Part shown: positions 1 through 8,732 of the stretch, in pieces
Position numbering within the stretch: the first letter of the stretch is position 1
Layout: the number at the start of each line of letters is the position of its first letter
NCBI RefSeq assembly: GCF_000737785.1
Contig: NZ_JPRO01000016.1
Location: forward strand, 36,978 to 100,977
Source of the DNA: Chryseobacterium luteum
Lineage (GTDB): Bacteria; Bacteroidota; Bacteroidia; Flavobacteriales; Weeksellaceae
DNA length: 64,000 nucleotides
Reading direction: 5' to 3'
The notes under the pieces: model-generated
Databases searched by the model: none
What the model saw: only the letters and a program-made list of their open reading frames with translations
What the model was told of the DNA's origin: nothing
Program-made: the position numbers and the translations under genes

Positions 1-202
1 TCCTAATCCTGTTTCAGATTTTATTACAATAAGTTCTCCTGATAAAATAAAAAGTATGGAAATTTATGACGTAACCGGAAAGAAAGTGCAGGCAAGGCTA
101 GAAAATGATAAAATAGATGTTCATAATCTCCCTCCTGGCAACTATCTGATCAGTATTAAAACTGAAAACGGTAATTTCTCAGAAAAATTTATTAAAAAAT
201 AA
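1..202 (+). CDS. C-terminal fragment of a T9SS-sorted secreted protein
   Basis: The open frame enters from the left edge and ends with TAA at 200-202. The visible 66 residues form a type A T9SS C-terminal sorting domain: it opens with PNPVSDF, has the typical EIYDVTGKKV strand and PPGNYLISI turn, and ends in FSEKFIKK. Such domains direct periplasmic cargo through the type IX system to the cell surface or medium. The catalytic or binding part of the protein lies outside the window, so its activity cannot be named. A hairpin terminator follows at 314-336. Confidence 0.85.
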   Translation, partial: PNPVSDFITISSPDKIKSMEIYDVTGKKVQARLENDKIDVHNLPPGNYLISIKTENGNFSEKFIKK

Positions 203-313
203 GTTAAATTTTGCGCGAAATTGGTTTCATTTTCTGCTTCTTAATAATTTCAGTTAAAAATCTTTGCTATGAATAGGTATAGAAAAAATAACTGATAAAT
301 CTTAGCCCATATA

Positions 314-336
314 AACGCTCCAATTGGGGCGTTTTT
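314..336 (+). terminator. Rho-independent terminator
   Basis: Stem AACGCTCC / GGGGCGTT with one G-U pair and an AATT loop is followed by a T run. It closes the transcript of the T9SS protein fragment. Confidence 0.75.
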
Positions 337-365
337 GTTATTTTAGAGCATTAAAATTTTAAAAT

Positions 366-1070
366 ATGTCAGATCATAAAGTAGCTTATATAACCGGAGG
401 AACCAAAGGGATTGGTTTCGGAATAGCGAAAGTATTGTTGGAAAACGGTATTTCAGTGGCATTTTCGGGACGTAAAAGGGATGATGTGGAGAAAGCTGAG
501 CGGGAACTTAAACAATATTCAGAGAACGTTCTCGGGATCGTATCAGATGTAAGAAGCCTTGAAAGCGAAGAAGAAGCCGTAAAATACACCGTTGAAAAAT
601 TCGGAAGGCTGGATTTTGTCATTGCCAATGCAGGGCTTGGAATATTCAAACCTGTAGATGAATTGACTGCCGAAGAATGGAATGATATGATAGACACCAA
701 TCTTACAGGCGTTTTCTATACCTTAAAAGCTTCTGTAGAAGAACTAAAAAAGACGGAAGGATATTATATTACTGTCTCAAGTCTTGCAGGGGCCAACTTC
801 TTTGAAAACGGAACAGGCTACAATGCTTCAAAATTCGGAGTCGTAGGATTTACCCAGGCAGCGATGATCGACCTCAGAAAGCACAACATCAAATCTACCG
901 TTATTATGCCGGGATCGGTAGCCACAAACTTCAACGGAAACGTTCCTTCAGAAAAAGACAGCTGGAAGATCCAGCCCGAAGATATGGGGAATCTGGTCCT
1001 TGATATTTTAAAAATGAATCCCCGCGTTCTGCCCAGCAAGATAGAGTTTAGGGCAACAAAACCAGCCTGA
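366..1070 (+). CDS. Short-chain dehydrogenase/reductase (SDR)
   Basis: This 234-residue protein is a classical SDR with a Rossmann fold and NAD(P)-dependent oxidoreductase activity. The cofactor motif TGGTKGIG is at residues 10-17 and NAG at 88-90. The catalytic residues are Ser139 (VSSLAG) and Tyr152/Lys156 (YNASK). The length is typical for a single-domain SDR. It resembles the ketoacyl reductase / 3-hydroxy dehydrogenase type, but nothing in the sequence fixes the substrate. It is a stand-alone gene, with a terminator before it and a long palindrome after it. Confidence 0.9.
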   Translation: MSDHKVAYITGGTKGIGFGIAKVLLENGISVAFSGRKRDDVEKAERELKQYSENVLGIVSDVRSLESEEEAVKYTVEKFGRLDFVIANAGLGIFKPVDELTAEEWNDMIDTNLTGVFYTLKASVEELKKTEGYYITVSSLAGANFFENGTGYNASKFGVVGFTQAAMIDLRKHNIKSTVIMPGSVATNFNGNVPSEKDSWKIQPEDMGNLVLDILKMNPRVLPSKIEFRATKPA

Positions 1071-1097
1071 TAAATGCATTTAATGTATTGAATAGTA

Positions 1098-1135
1098 AAA
1101 AAATAAGTATTATGCATGCATAATACTTATTTTTT
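1098..1135. terminator. Perfect 38-bp palindrome, likely bidirectional terminator
   Basis: The sequence is fully self-complementary around a centre between 1116 and 1117 (core ATTATGCATGCATAAT). It starts with an A run and ends with a T run, so it can act as a terminator in both directions. It lies between the SDR gene and etfB. The absence of a loop means a cruciform or dimer-binding site is an alternative reading. Confidence 0.65.
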
Positions 1136-1226
1136 AATTATATTAGCAAAGTAAAATATAACAAAATCTCAACATAAAAGATGAAGGATCTTTTATGCAC
1201 AAAAGGGAAAAAATAAAATAGTACAC

Positions 1227-1973
1227 ATGAAAATATTAGTTTGTATCAGTAGTGTTCCGGATACTACTTCCAAGATTAACTTTACGGCAGACAAATCTGC
1301 TTTCGACAAAAATGGAATTCAGTGGGTAATCAATCCTTTAGATGAATTTGCGTTGACAAAAGCAGTTAAACTTCAGGAATCTCAGGGTGCAACTGTAACA
1401 GTGATCAACGTAGGGGATGCTGCTACAGAACCGGTGATCAGAAAGGCATTAGCTATTGGTGCCAATGATGCGGTGAGAGTAAACCTGGATCCTAAAGACA
1501 GCTATTCTACGGCAAAAGAAATTGCTGCTGTAGCTCAGAACGGAGGATATGACCTTATCCTTTGCGGAAAAGAATCCATCGATTACAACGGAGGTTCTGT
1601 ACCGGGAATGGTGGCTCAGTTGCTGAACCAGCCTTTCGTGAATGCATCTGTAGGTTTAGAGGTAAACGGAAGCGAAGCTACTGCTGTAAGAGAAATTGAA
1701 GGCGGAAAAGAAACTATATCAGTAAAATTACCAGCCGTGATCGCAGGGCAAAAAGGATTGGTAGACGAAAAAGATCTTATCATCCCGAATATGAGAGGAA
1801 TCATGTCCGCAAGAACGAAGCCTTTACAGGTGGTGGAAGCTACTTCTTCCGAAGTGAAAGTTCAGGGAGTGTCTTATGACAGCGTGCCTCCTAGAGCGGC
1901 TGTGAAAATGGTTTCTCCTGACAATCTGGATGAATTAGTAAGATTACTTCACGAAGAAGCTAAAGTCATCTAA
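1227..1973 (+). CDS. etfB: Electron transfer flavoprotein subunit beta
   Basis: EtfB (248 residues) pairs with EtfA to form the soluble FAD/AMP-containing heterodimer that takes electrons from acyl-CoA and related dehydrogenases and passes them to the quinone pool. The N-terminus MKILVCISSVPDTTSKI and the later segment AVKLPAVIAGQKGL-like region (KLPAVIAGQKGLVDEKD, with MRGIMSARTKPL) are typical of EtfB. The length is normal. etfA follows after 96 bp, so the two are almost certainly co-transcribed. The spacer between them can fold into a long hairpin. Confidence 0.96.
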   Translation: MKILVCISSVPDTTSKINFTADKSAFDKNGIQWVINPLDEFALTKAVKLQESQGATVTVINVGDAATEPVIRKALAIGANDAVRVNLDPKDSYSTAKEIAAVAQNGGYDLILCGKESIDYNGGSVPGMVAQLLNQPFVNASVGLEVNGSEATAVREIEGGKETISVKLPAVIAGQKGLVDEKDLIIPNMRGIMSARTKPLQVVEATSSEVKVQGVSYDSVPPRAAVKMVSPDNLDELVRLLHEEAKVI

Positions 1974-2047
1974 AATTTAAAAGCCGGAATTTAGAGTAGG
2001 GAACCATTGTGAACCTGGTCTGATTCCAATCTTTTAATCCTTAAATT
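1974..2047. repeat. Imperfect hairpin in the etfB-etfA spacer
   Basis: Nested complementary blocks are AATTTAA (1974-1980) with TTAAATT (2041-2047), GGAAT (1986-1990) with ATTCC (2023-2027), and ACC (2003-2005) with GGT (2017-2019). The right side repeats the word TTTTAATC/CTTAAATTTT. There is no T run placed as in a terminator, and the element lies inside a two-gene operon. It belongs to the set of word-repeat hairpins described in the findings. Confidence 0.5.
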
Positions 2048-2069
2048 TTTAATCTTAAATTTTGAAAAA

Positions 2070-3017
2070 ATGGCAGTATTCGTATACGCAGAAAATATAA
2101 ACGGAGTTTACAAAAAAGCAGCTTTTGAAGCAGTTTCTTATGCTAAAGCAGTTGCAGACCAGGCGGGAGATACCGTTACGGCAATCTCTGTAAACCCTAC
2201 AGATTCTTCAGATCTATTGTACAAATATGGAGCATCAAACGTTATCAATATCAAAGACGAAGGTCTTAAGAACTTCTCAGCAAAAGCATTTGCTCAGGCT
2301 GTAAATGAAGTGGCAGACGGAAACACGATCGTTTTCCCTCACACTACCGATGCTTCTTCTGTCGCTCCAATGCTTGCGGTAATGAAGAACTATTCTTTAA
2401 TTACCAATGTTTTGGAAGCCCCTGAAAGCCTTTCTCCGTTCCAGGTGAAAAGAAGAGCATTTTCAGGAAAAGGATTTATGCATGCAAAAGCTGAAGGAAA
2501 CGGAGTAATCATTACAGTTTCACAGAACGCTTTTGGAGTGAAGGAAAATGCAGTATCAGGTGCAGAAGAAGTTAAAAACTTATCAGTGGCTAATGAAGAT
2601 ACCAAAGTGATCTCTCACGAGCAGAGTTCAGGGAAATTAGACCTTAAAGAAGCTGAAATTGTTGTTTCTGCAGGAAGAGGGATGAAAGGTCCTGAAAACT
2701 GGGGAATGATCGAAGATCTGGCTAATGTTCTTGGAGCTGCTACAGCTTGTTCCAAGCCTGTTTCTGATATCGGTTGGAGACCTCACACAGAGCACGTAGG
2801 ACAGACGGGTAAAGCAATTTCACCTAATCTTTATATCGCAGTAGGTATTTCCGGAGCTATCCAGCATTTAGCCGGGGTAAACTCTTCTAAAACTATCGTA
2901 GTGATCAATAATGACGCTGAAGCACCATTCTTCAAGTCTGCGGATTACGGAGTAGTGGGAGATGCATTCCAGATCATTCCTGCACTAACTGAGAAAATTA
3001 AAGCAATAAAAGGATAA
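2070..3017 (+). CDS. etfA: Electron transfer flavoprotein subunit alpha
   Basis: EtfA (315 residues) carries the FAD of the heterodimer. The FAD-binding C-terminal half is clear: [19 protein letters not shown], the segment [29 protein letters not shown] and [21 protein letters not shown]. All are hallmarks of the family. The length is as expected. It is the second gene of the etfBA operon and is followed by a hairpin element and a terminator. Confidence 0.97.
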   Translation: MAVFVYAENINGVYKKAAFEAVSYAKAVADQAGDTVTAISVNPTDSSDLLYKYGASNVINIKDEGLKNFSAKAFAQAVNEVADGNTIVFPHTTDASSVAPMLAVMKNYSLITNVLEAPESLSPFQVKRRAFSGKGFMHAKAEGNGVIITVSQNAFGVKENAVSGAEEVKNLSVANEDTKVISHEQSSGKLDLKEAEIVVSAGRGMKGPENWGMIEDLANVLGAATACSKPVSDIGWRPHTEHVGQTGKAISPNLYIAVGISGAIQHLAGVNSSKTIVVINNDAEAPFFKSADYGVVGDAFQIIPALTEKIKAIKG

Positions 3018-3028
3018 AAAAGTTAATA

Positions 3029-3085
3029 GTGAATTTTGCTCCGAAAGTCAATAATGAATTTTAAAATTGACACGAAGTAATTCAC
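3029..3085. repeat. Imperfect hairpin downstream of etfA
   Basis: The outer stem is GTGAATT (3029-3035) with AATTCAC (3079-3085) and the inner stem is GTCAAT (3047-3052) with ATTGAC (3066-3071). The flanks repeat the words AATGAATT and AATTCAC. It sits just before a conventional terminator. Confidence 0.5.
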
Positions 3086-3108
3086 CATTTACAATTCACA
3101 TAAAAAAT

Positions 3109-3140
3109 AAAAGTTCGGTCCTTTCCGGGCTTTTATTTTT
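3109..3140 (+). terminator. Rho-independent terminator of etfBA
   Basis: The stem AAAAGTTCGG / CCGGGCTTTT is continuous if two G-U pairs are allowed. It is followed by further T residues. Confidence 0.7.
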
Positions 3141-3174
3141 GCGTAAAAACTGAAATCACAATAAAAAATTAATC

Positions 3175-3182
3175 TATATTTG
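3175..3182 (+). promoter_or_regulatory. Bacteroidota -7 element TATATTTG
   Basis: TATATTTG matches the TAnnTTTG consensus. It ends only five bases before the start codon at 3188, so transcription from it would give an almost leaderless mRNA. Confidence 0.5.
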
Positions 3183-3187
3183 TAGCT

Positions 3188-3787
3188 ATGGATTATAAGC
3201 AGCTAATTATTCGCGGAATATCGTACAGCCAGACACAATCAGGGGCTTACGCTTTGTTATTGGAACATGAAGAATCACATATAAAATTACCTGTTGTTAT
3301 AGGAAATTTCGAGGCTCAGTCTATTTCGCTGGGACTGGAAAAAGACATCCATCCGCCCCGTCCGCTTACCCACGATTTATTCACAAAATTTATAGTTTCT
3401 ACCCATTATGAATTGATCTCAGTGATCATTTATCAGATCGTAGACGGCGTATTTTTCTCCAATATTAATTTCAAAAACAAGGCTAACGAAGAAGAGCTGA
3501 TCCTGGATGCAAGAACTTCTGATGCAGTAGCAATGGCCGTAAGATTTGATGCCCCTATTTTTACCACTCAGCAGGTTCTTAATGAAGCCGGAATTCTTCT
3601 TGAGCTGGAAGATGTTTCAAAAGAAGAACAGCCATTCTCCGAAACCGTACAGTCTGAAGATAATTTAAAAGCCGTATCTATGGAAGAGCTTCAGAAACTG
3701 CTTGATGAAGCCGTAAAAGAAGAAGATTTTGATACCGCTCTGGAAATTCAGGAAGAAATTAAAAGGAGGAAGAGGAAAATTGATTAA
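3188..3787 (+). CDS. DUF151 bifunctional nuclease-family protein with UVR motif
   Basis: The protein has 199 residues. Residues 1-130 form the BFN/DUF151 domain: an early QSGAYALLLEHEE block, the LPVVIGNFEAQSISLGLE motif and DARTSDAVAMAVRFDAPIF. Proteins of this family have been linked to DNase/RNase activity and stress responses. Residues 165-199 (MEELQKLLDEAVKEEDFDTA onward) are a UVR helical hairpin like those of UvrB/UvrC, a fusion common in Bacteroidota. The nucleoside permease gene starts 22 bp after its stop, which suggests a shared transcript. Confidence 0.9.
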   Translation: MDYKQLIIRGISYSQTQSGAYALLLEHEESHIKLPVVIGNFEAQSISLGLEKDIHPPRPLTHDLFTKFIVSTHYELISVIIYQIVDGVFFSNINFKNKANEEELILDARTSDAVAMAVRFDAPIFTTQQVLNEAGILLELEDVSKEEQPFSETVQSEDNLKAVSMEELQKLLDEAVKEEDFDTALEIQEEIKRRKRKID

Positions 3788-3809
3788 AAGAGACACTTTA
3801 TACTAAATT

Positions 3810-5192
3810 ATGAATTTAAAATTACGACTTACCATCCTCAGTTTTCTCCAGTTTTTCGTCTGGGGAGCCTGGCTGATTACGATGGCTAATTTTTGGTTCG
3901 GTACAAAACACTGGGACGGAACCCAGTTTGGAGCCGTTTTCGGAACTATGGGAATAGCTTCTATTTTTATGCCGACCATCACCGGGATCATTGCCGACCG
4001 CTGGGTAAATGCAGAAAGAATTTTCTCGGTTCTACAAATTCTTTATGGGGTTACACTTTTCATCTTACCACACAGTACAGATCCTAATTCTTTCTTTTCG
4101 ATAATGCTGGTTGCCATGTGCTTTTATATGCCAACCATTGCATTGGCCAACTCTATTTCATATACTGTTCTTAAAAACAGTGATTTGGATGTCGTGAAAG
4201 ACTTTCCGCCAATTCGTGTTTGGGGAACTATAGGATTTATTGTTGCGATGTGGATTACCAATCTTACAGGTAATAAAGCGACAGAAGGACAATTTTATAT
4301 TGGAGGGGTAGCGGCAATTATATTAGGGATTTATGCACTGTCATTACCAAAATGTCCACCGCAAAAACTGATTGATAAAAGTGCACCTTTAATGGAACAG
4401 CTTGGTTTAAATGCCTTTAAGCTTTTCGGAAGCTATAAAATGGCTTTATTCTTTGTGTTTTCCATGCTTTTAGGGGCGGCATTACAATTAACAAATGCTT
4501 ATGGAGATGTTTTCCTAAGTGAATTTGCTCATTTTCCAAAATACGCCGATTCTTTTGTAGTACAGAGATCTACGATTATCATGTCTATCTCTCAGGTTTC
4601 TGAGACGTTGTTTATTCTGGCAATTCCTTTCTTTTTAAAGAGGTTCGGAATCAAAAAAGTAATGTTGATGTCGATGTTCGCCTGGGTTTTAAGATTCGGG
4701 TTCTTTGCCTATGGAGTGCCAGACGGATATGGTTTGTCACTGATTATCCTTTCTTGCATCGTATATGGGATGGCTTTTGATTTTTTCAATATCTCGGGCT
4801 CTCTTTTCGTGGAAACCACTACCGATAAAAAGATCCGTTCCTCTGCACAAGGTCTGTTTATGATGATGACAAATGGTTTTGGAGCCGTTTTTGGAAGTTA
4901 TATTGCAGGCTGGGCAATTGATAAATTCTTTACCCATAGATTTACCACAGTTTCAGATCTTTCTGCTTATCTGCAAACAACACCTGATAATCCTACTTTT
5001 TTAGAAATTCTTAAAAACGGATTTAATTCAGCTGTAAATCCTGACGGAACATTATCCTCTATTGTAATGGTGAAAGACTGGCAGAATATCTGGCTTTCCT
5101 TTGCTGCTTATGCTTTGGTTCTGGCCATTTTATTTGCCATATTATTCAGGCACAAACATAATCCGGAAGATGTTTCCACAGTAAAACATTAA
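3810..5192 (+). CDS. Nucleoside:H+ symporter family MFS permease
   Basis: This 460-residue inner-membrane protein has about twelve hydrophobic segments. It has the N-terminus of the NupG/XapB group: a FFVWGAWLITMANFWF segment, then FGTMGIASIFMPTITGIIADRW, the loop after TM2. The family imports nucleosides with protons. It lies 22 bp after the DUF151 gene. A strong hairpin terminator follows. The exact nucleoside range cannot be read from the sequence. Confidence 0.88.
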   Translation: MNLKLRLTILSFLQFFVWGAWLITMANFWFGTKHWDGTQFGAVFGTMGIASIFMPTITGIIADRWVNAERIFSVLQILYGVTLFILPHSTDPNSFFSIMLVAMCFYMPTIALANSISYTVLKNSDLDVVKDFPPIRVWGTIGFIVAMWITNLTGNKATEGQFYIGGVAAIILGIYALSLPKCPPQKLIDKSAPLMEQLGLNAFKLFGSYKMALFFVFSMLLGAALQLTNAYGDVFLSEFAHFPKYADSFVVQRSTIIMSISQVSETLFILAIPFFLKRFGIKKVMLMSMFAWVLRFGFFAYGVPDGYGLSLIILSCIVYGMAFDFFNISGSLFVETTTDKKIRSSAQGLFMMMTNGFGAVFGSYIAGWAIDKFFTHRFTTVSDLSAYLQTTPDNPTFLEILKNGFNSAVNPDGTLSSIVMVKDWQNIWLSFAAYALVLAILFAILFRHKHNPEDVSTVKH

Positions 5193-5218
5193 TTTATCCG
5201 GCTGATTATTAAAATATT

Positions 5219-5253
5219 AAATTGCACTTTTGAAAAAAGGTGCAATTTTTTTA
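5219..5253 (+). terminator. Rho-independent terminator of the permease gene
   Basis: AAATTGCAC (5219-5227) pairs with GTGCAATTT (5240-5248), followed by a T run. It also rules out the upstream in-frame ATG at 5240 as the start of the next gene. Confidence 0.8.
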
Positions 5254-5305
5254 TTTTCGGGCAACCTTTTACAACAAATTCCGTCTTATAGATAGAAACA
5301 GATAC

Positions 5306-5860
5306 ATGGAGAATCTCGAAAAGAATTTTTTACTGGCAAAAAAACAGGACCGGATGGCGCAGAAAGCCCTCTATGAAATGTTTTCGGCGAAAATGCTGGC
5401 CATATCAAATTCCTATACGAATAACCTTCATGATGCGGAAGATATTCTCATCAGCGCGTTTATGAAATGCTTCACCAGGCTGGATGAATGCAGAGACTGG
5501 AAAAGCTTTCCTTTTTGGCTGAGGAAAATTATCGTCAACGATTCCATCAGCTTTGTCAGGAAGAACAGAAATATTCTGTATGCCGATATAGAAATTGCAG
5601 ACGATTATTCTGATGAATATCCGGATGAAGGGATGAAGGAACTCAATATTGAGGAAATATTTTCACAGATGCCGGCAGGATACAGGCTGGTCTTCAACTT
5701 ATACGTCTTTGAAGAAAAAAAGCATCAGGAAATTGCAGAAATTCTGAATATTTCAGAAGGAACAAGCAAAAGTCAGCTGAGCAAAGCAAAAAAATGGCTC
5801 GCAGAATTTTTAAAAGCAGAAGAAAATGGAAAAAAAAATACTGAAACAGTTAAAATCTGA
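5306..5860 (+). CDS. ECF-type RNA polymerase sigma factor
   Basis: The protein has 184 residues from the ATG at 5306. An in-frame ATG at 5240 is rejected because it lies inside the preceding terminator. Region sigma-2 spans about residues 20-90 (DAEDILISAFMKCFTRLDEC then FPFWLRKIIVND). Sigma-4 is at about 125-175, with MPAGYRLVFNLYVFEEKKHQ and the helix-turn-helix IAEILNISEGTSKSQLSKAK. This is the layout of Bacteroidota extracytoplasmic-function sigma factors. Its 3' end overlaps the next gene by 35 bp, so the two are translationally coupled, and that gene is a likely anti-sigma factor. Confidence 0.9.
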   Translation: MENLEKNFLLAKKQDRMAQKALYEMFSAKMLAISNSYTNNLHDAEDILISAFMKCFTRLDECRDWKSFPFWLRKIIVNDSISFVRKNRNILYADIEIADDYSDEYPDEGMKELNIEEIFSQMPAGYRLVFNLYVFEEKKHQEIAEILNISEGTSKSQLSKAKKWLAEFLKAEENGKKNTETVKI

Positions 5861-6533
5861 TTACGAAAGGCTCGAAATAAGCCCCTCCGAGGATCTTTGG
5901 GACAGATTGGATCAGAAACTGGACGCAATACCTGAAATAGCGTTAAAACGGCCTTTTCAATGGTGGAAATATGCTGCTGTTGTACTGCTGATGATTTCTG
6001 TCGGGACTGTTATTTATTACAGTAAGTATCAATCAGGGTTTGATTATAAAAAAACAGATTATATTGTTAAAAAAACACTTGGAAAAGAAGCTCACCCGGT
6101 AAATTCCGATCTTCAGCCTCCATCTGTCATTTCAAATGATGAACCTGCAGGGGAACCCAAAATAGTCAATGAAAATCACGGAAAAAATAACCCTGACCAA
6201 GTGGTGCTTCCTCAGGAAGAAAAAAAACGACCCGTTACTCAGGTTGCAGAACATAAAGAACAGCTGGATACATTCAATCAATCTGGAAATACCATCATTA
6301 ATCAGGGAAGTATTGAGGATAAAGGCCTGCCAAATTCTCCGGTAATTGCAGAAGTTAAAAAATCAAACTATATCAACCCCGATGAGCTTCTTTTGGGGAG
6401 GGAGCTTGATAAAGCCCGGGAAAAAGTCAATAAAGAGGATCGCAAATTGGGAGCTTTCAAATTTGATAAAATTGTTCCCAATGTAGGTAACGTAACCGTT
6501 TTAGGAGTAACCGTTTATCTGGAATCCAAATAA
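5826..6533 (+). CDS. Putative membrane anti-sigma factor
   Basis: The protein has 235 residues. The N-terminal ~45 residues form a soluble helical domain (KQLKSDYERLEISPSEDLWD), as in anti-sigma factors. A single transmembrane segment follows at about 48-66 (KYAAVVLLMISVGTVIYY), then a periplasmic part rich in Pro, Asn and Lys. I did not see a ZAS zinc motif (HxxxCxxC). The role is inferred from the overlap with the sigma gene and the topology. The downstream outer-membrane protein may be its target or signal source. Confidence 0.65.
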   Translation: MEKKILKQLKSDYERLEISPSEDLWDRLDQKLDAIPEIALKRPFQWWKYAAVVLLMISVGTVIYYSKYQSGFDYKKTDYIVKKTLGKEAHPVNSDLQPPSVISNDEPAGEPKIVNENHGKNNPDQVVLPQEEKKRPVTQVAEHKEQLDTFNQSGNTIINQGSIEDKGLPNSPVIAEVKKSNYINPDELLLGRELDKAREKVNKEDRKLGAFKFDKIVPNVGNVTVLGVTVYLESK

Positions 6534-6617
6534 ATCTTAAACTTTTTTATAAAATCAAGATACTGCTCTGAATGATGAACAGGGCTAAAATAATGTCTAA
6601 AAATTAAAAAAATAAAT

Positions 6618-7709
6618 ATGAAAACAAAACTAATCTTCATGGCTGCTGTAATGGCTTTTACATATGGTATTGCCCAGGAAAGGCAGGATATGAATCCACA
6701 GATTAAAATCTATTCAAAAAAAATAGACAGCATTGTGGTTTCGGAAAAATTCAAAATGAATGCAGAGCTGGATCAGGTTGATGAAGATTTTAAAGAAAAG
6801 AAAATCACATCAGAAGAAAAGCAGAAACAGCGCTCTGAAATTGCTTCGAAATACCAGCAAACCATCAATGAAAAAATAGATGCCCGGCAAAACGAACTGC
6901 AGTCTGCTACAAAAGAAATGGTTAAAAATGCTGTTTTTATGGACCGCGACAGTGTAAAGAAAAATGAGATGTGGCTGGGGCTTGATGGTCTGAACATGAA
7001 ACTGGGACAGAAGAGAGGAAAAACTCCAAAGAATTCCTTACAGACCGTGGAATTATCCGGCAGTATAATGGGAACCGGGCTGACTGCTAAAAATGAGCCT
7101 TTTAATTTTTACGATAAAAATTCTGATACCAGAAATACCATCATCAATTCTTCACAGATGGCATTGAGATATGAAGGCCAGGTAGGAGGCTTTAAGAGTC
7201 CCGTGTTTTACCGAATTGGCTTAGGCGTTAGATTCGATCAATATGTTCCCAAATACGGCAAGGTTTTCAAGCAGGACAACAACAGCCTGTTTGTAGATGA
7301 TTTTGACCGCGGAAATTTAAAAAAAACCCAATTCAACAATACCTATATATACGTACCTGTAGACCTAAGATTGGTCCTGAACCCAAAATATACGGAGTAT
7401 GAAGGAGCTCAGTATCTCGATAACAGAAAAAAACAATTAAGTCTGGTGCTGGGAGCGTATGGCGGCGTGAAAGTGGGAAGTGTGAACTATATAAAATATT
7501 CGAACGAAAATTCCAGAAGAATCGTAGAAAGAGAAAGAATTATGCATGGGGTGAACGATTTTATCGTTGGCGGAAAGTTCGGAATCAGTTATGGAGGCCT
7601 TAAGGTATTTGTTCAGAAAGATTTTACTCCCATATTCAATGACAGTGCCTTGCTGAAGAATAAATACGGAGTGCAGATCGGTATGGAATTCGTGAATGTC
7701 ATTTTCTGA
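6618..7709 (+). CDS. Outer-membrane beta-barrel-like protein of the sigma/anti-sigma locus
   Basis: The protein has 363 residues. A signal peptide covers residues 1-19 (MKTKLIFMAAVMAFTYGIAQ), followed by a charged helical, probably coiled-coil stretch to about residue 105. The C-terminal half has alternating aromatic/hydrophobic strands and ends in Phe (EFVNVIF), as outer-membrane barrels do. It follows the anti-sigma gene by 84 bp in the same direction, so it is probably part of the same regulatory unit. I do not recognise a named family. Confidence 0.6.
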   Translation: MKTKLIFMAAVMAFTYGIAQERQDMNPQIKIYSKKIDSIVVSEKFKMNAELDQVDEDFKEKKITSEEKQKQRSEIASKYQQTINEKIDARQNELQSATKEMVKNAVFMDRDSVKKNEMWLGLDGLNMKLGQKRGKTPKNSLQTVELSGSIMGTGLTAKNEPFNFYDKNSDTRNTIINSSQMALRYEGQVGGFKSPVFYRIGLGVRFDQYVPKYGKVFKQDNNSLFVDDFDRGNLKKTQFNNTYIYVPVDLRLVLNPKYTEYEGAQYLDNRKKQLSLVLGAYGGVKVGSVNYIKYSNENSRRIVERERIMHGVNDFIVGGKFGISYGGLKVFVQKDFTPIFNDSALLKNKYGVQIGMEFVNVIF

Positions 7710-7805
7710 TTAAATAATAAAATGCAGCATTTTTTTAATATAATATAATTTTAATTCATTTTTATTGATGCTAACGAATGTTTGTACACCAATCATCCGT
7801 TTTTA

Positions 7806-7836
7806 AAACACACTGTTTAAAAGTGTGTTTTTTTTT
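7806..7836 (+). terminator. Rho-independent terminator
   Basis: AAACACAC (7806-7813) pairs with GTGTGTTT (7823-7830), followed by a long T run. It separates the sigma locus from the next gene and excludes an upstream start at 7778. Confidence 0.8.
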
Positions 7837-7858
7837 GTATTTTGGCACTTTAGTAAAT

Positions 7859-8263
7859 ATGAAAAATATTCAGTTATTAGGATTAATATTGGTAGTGGTA
7901 GGGAGTTTCCTGCCTCTTGTTCATGTTCCCCTTATTGGAAACTGGAACTACTGGAAACTGGATCACTATCTGGCTGCTGCATGCTGGGTTTTTGCTGCAT
8001 GTGCAGTTTTTGGTATTGTCAATGGCAATGGGAAAATGGTAAGGCTTTTCGGGATACTTTTGATTCTGTTATTTGCCTTCACGCTTGTTGCCGTTAAAAT
8101 GCAGTCTCTGGAATATTTCAGCTTTCTGCCGTTCAAATCCTGGAGAGAGGCTTTTGCAGGAGTTGTAAAACTGAAATGGGGCTGGGTGGTAGAATTTTTA
8201 GGAGCCTTCCTCATGGTTCTTGCCGGGGGCAGTAAAAAAGTAAATAAAAACACACAGATATGA
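7859..8263 (+). CDS. Small polytopic membrane protein, unknown function
   Basis: The protein has 134 residues from the ATG at 7859. A longer frame from 7778 would begin inside the terminator. It has four hydrophobic segments (about residues 5-25, 35-55, 62-80 and 105-125), short loops and a basic C-terminus. I recognise no family. Its stop overlaps the next start (ATGA at 8260-8263), so it is coupled to the small secreted protein that follows. Confidence 0.65.
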   Translation: MKNIQLLGLILVVVGSFLPLVHVPLIGNWNYWKLDHYLAAACWVFAACAVFGIVNGNGKMVRLFGILLILLFAFTLVAVKMQSLEYFSFLPFKSWREAFAGVVKLKWGWVVEFLGAFLMVLAGGSKKVNKNTQI

Positions 8264-8673
8264 AACGTTTAAAAACGGTATCAGCAGCTTTACTGGTGCT
8301 GGTATGTTCACAGGCGAAATCTCAACAGACAGCTTTTGAAAAGCCGGATCAGCCGGCCAAATGTAAAAACATAAGAGACGGGAAATTCCTGAGGGCCAAC
8401 TACCCGGAAGGAATATGGTATATGACCATTAAAGAAAATGTTCAGACCGAATATTTCAACAATGGGAAAGACTATATAAAATCCACACTTGTTTTCGTGG
8501 ACGACTGTAATTATAAAGCCATTGTTCTGGAGAAATCCGACAAAAATGATCCCGTTCAGGTAGGCGATGTCTTTAATAATAAAATTGTGGAAACCCAGGA
8601 TAATGTACTCAAGGTACAGTCCAAAATTGATAACAGCCAGTTTGAGGTTATTTACATAAAAGCAAAAAAATAA
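8260..8673 (+). CDS. Small secreted protein, unknown function
   Basis: The protein has 137 residues, with a signal peptide of about 21 residues (MKRLKTVSAALLVLVCSQAK). The mature part contains two cysteines (AKCKNIRDG and DDCNYKAIV) that could form a disulfide, and a predicted beta-rich body. Similar small one-domain periplasmic proteins with a KCKxIRxGKF-like start occur in flavobacteria, but no function is known to me. It overlaps the preceding membrane-protein gene by four bases. Confidence 0.65.
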   Translation: MKRLKTVSAALLVLVCSQAKSQQTAFEKPDQPAKCKNIRDGKFLRANYPEGIWYMTIKENVQTEYFNNGKDYIKSTLVFVDDCNYKAIVLEKSDKNDPVQVGDVFNNKIVETQDNVLKVQSKIDNSQFEVIYIKAKK

Positions 8674-8732
8674 AATCGTATAATGAGGCTGAAAGGCTGC
8701 ATTTGTTTATAAAAAAGTAAAATATCATACAC

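Noticed and set aside
5240..5305. Upstream extension of the sigma factor frame
   Set aside because: The ATG at 5240 is within the terminator of the permease gene.
7778..7858. Upstream extension of the small membrane protein
   Set aside because: It reads through the terminator at 7806-7836.
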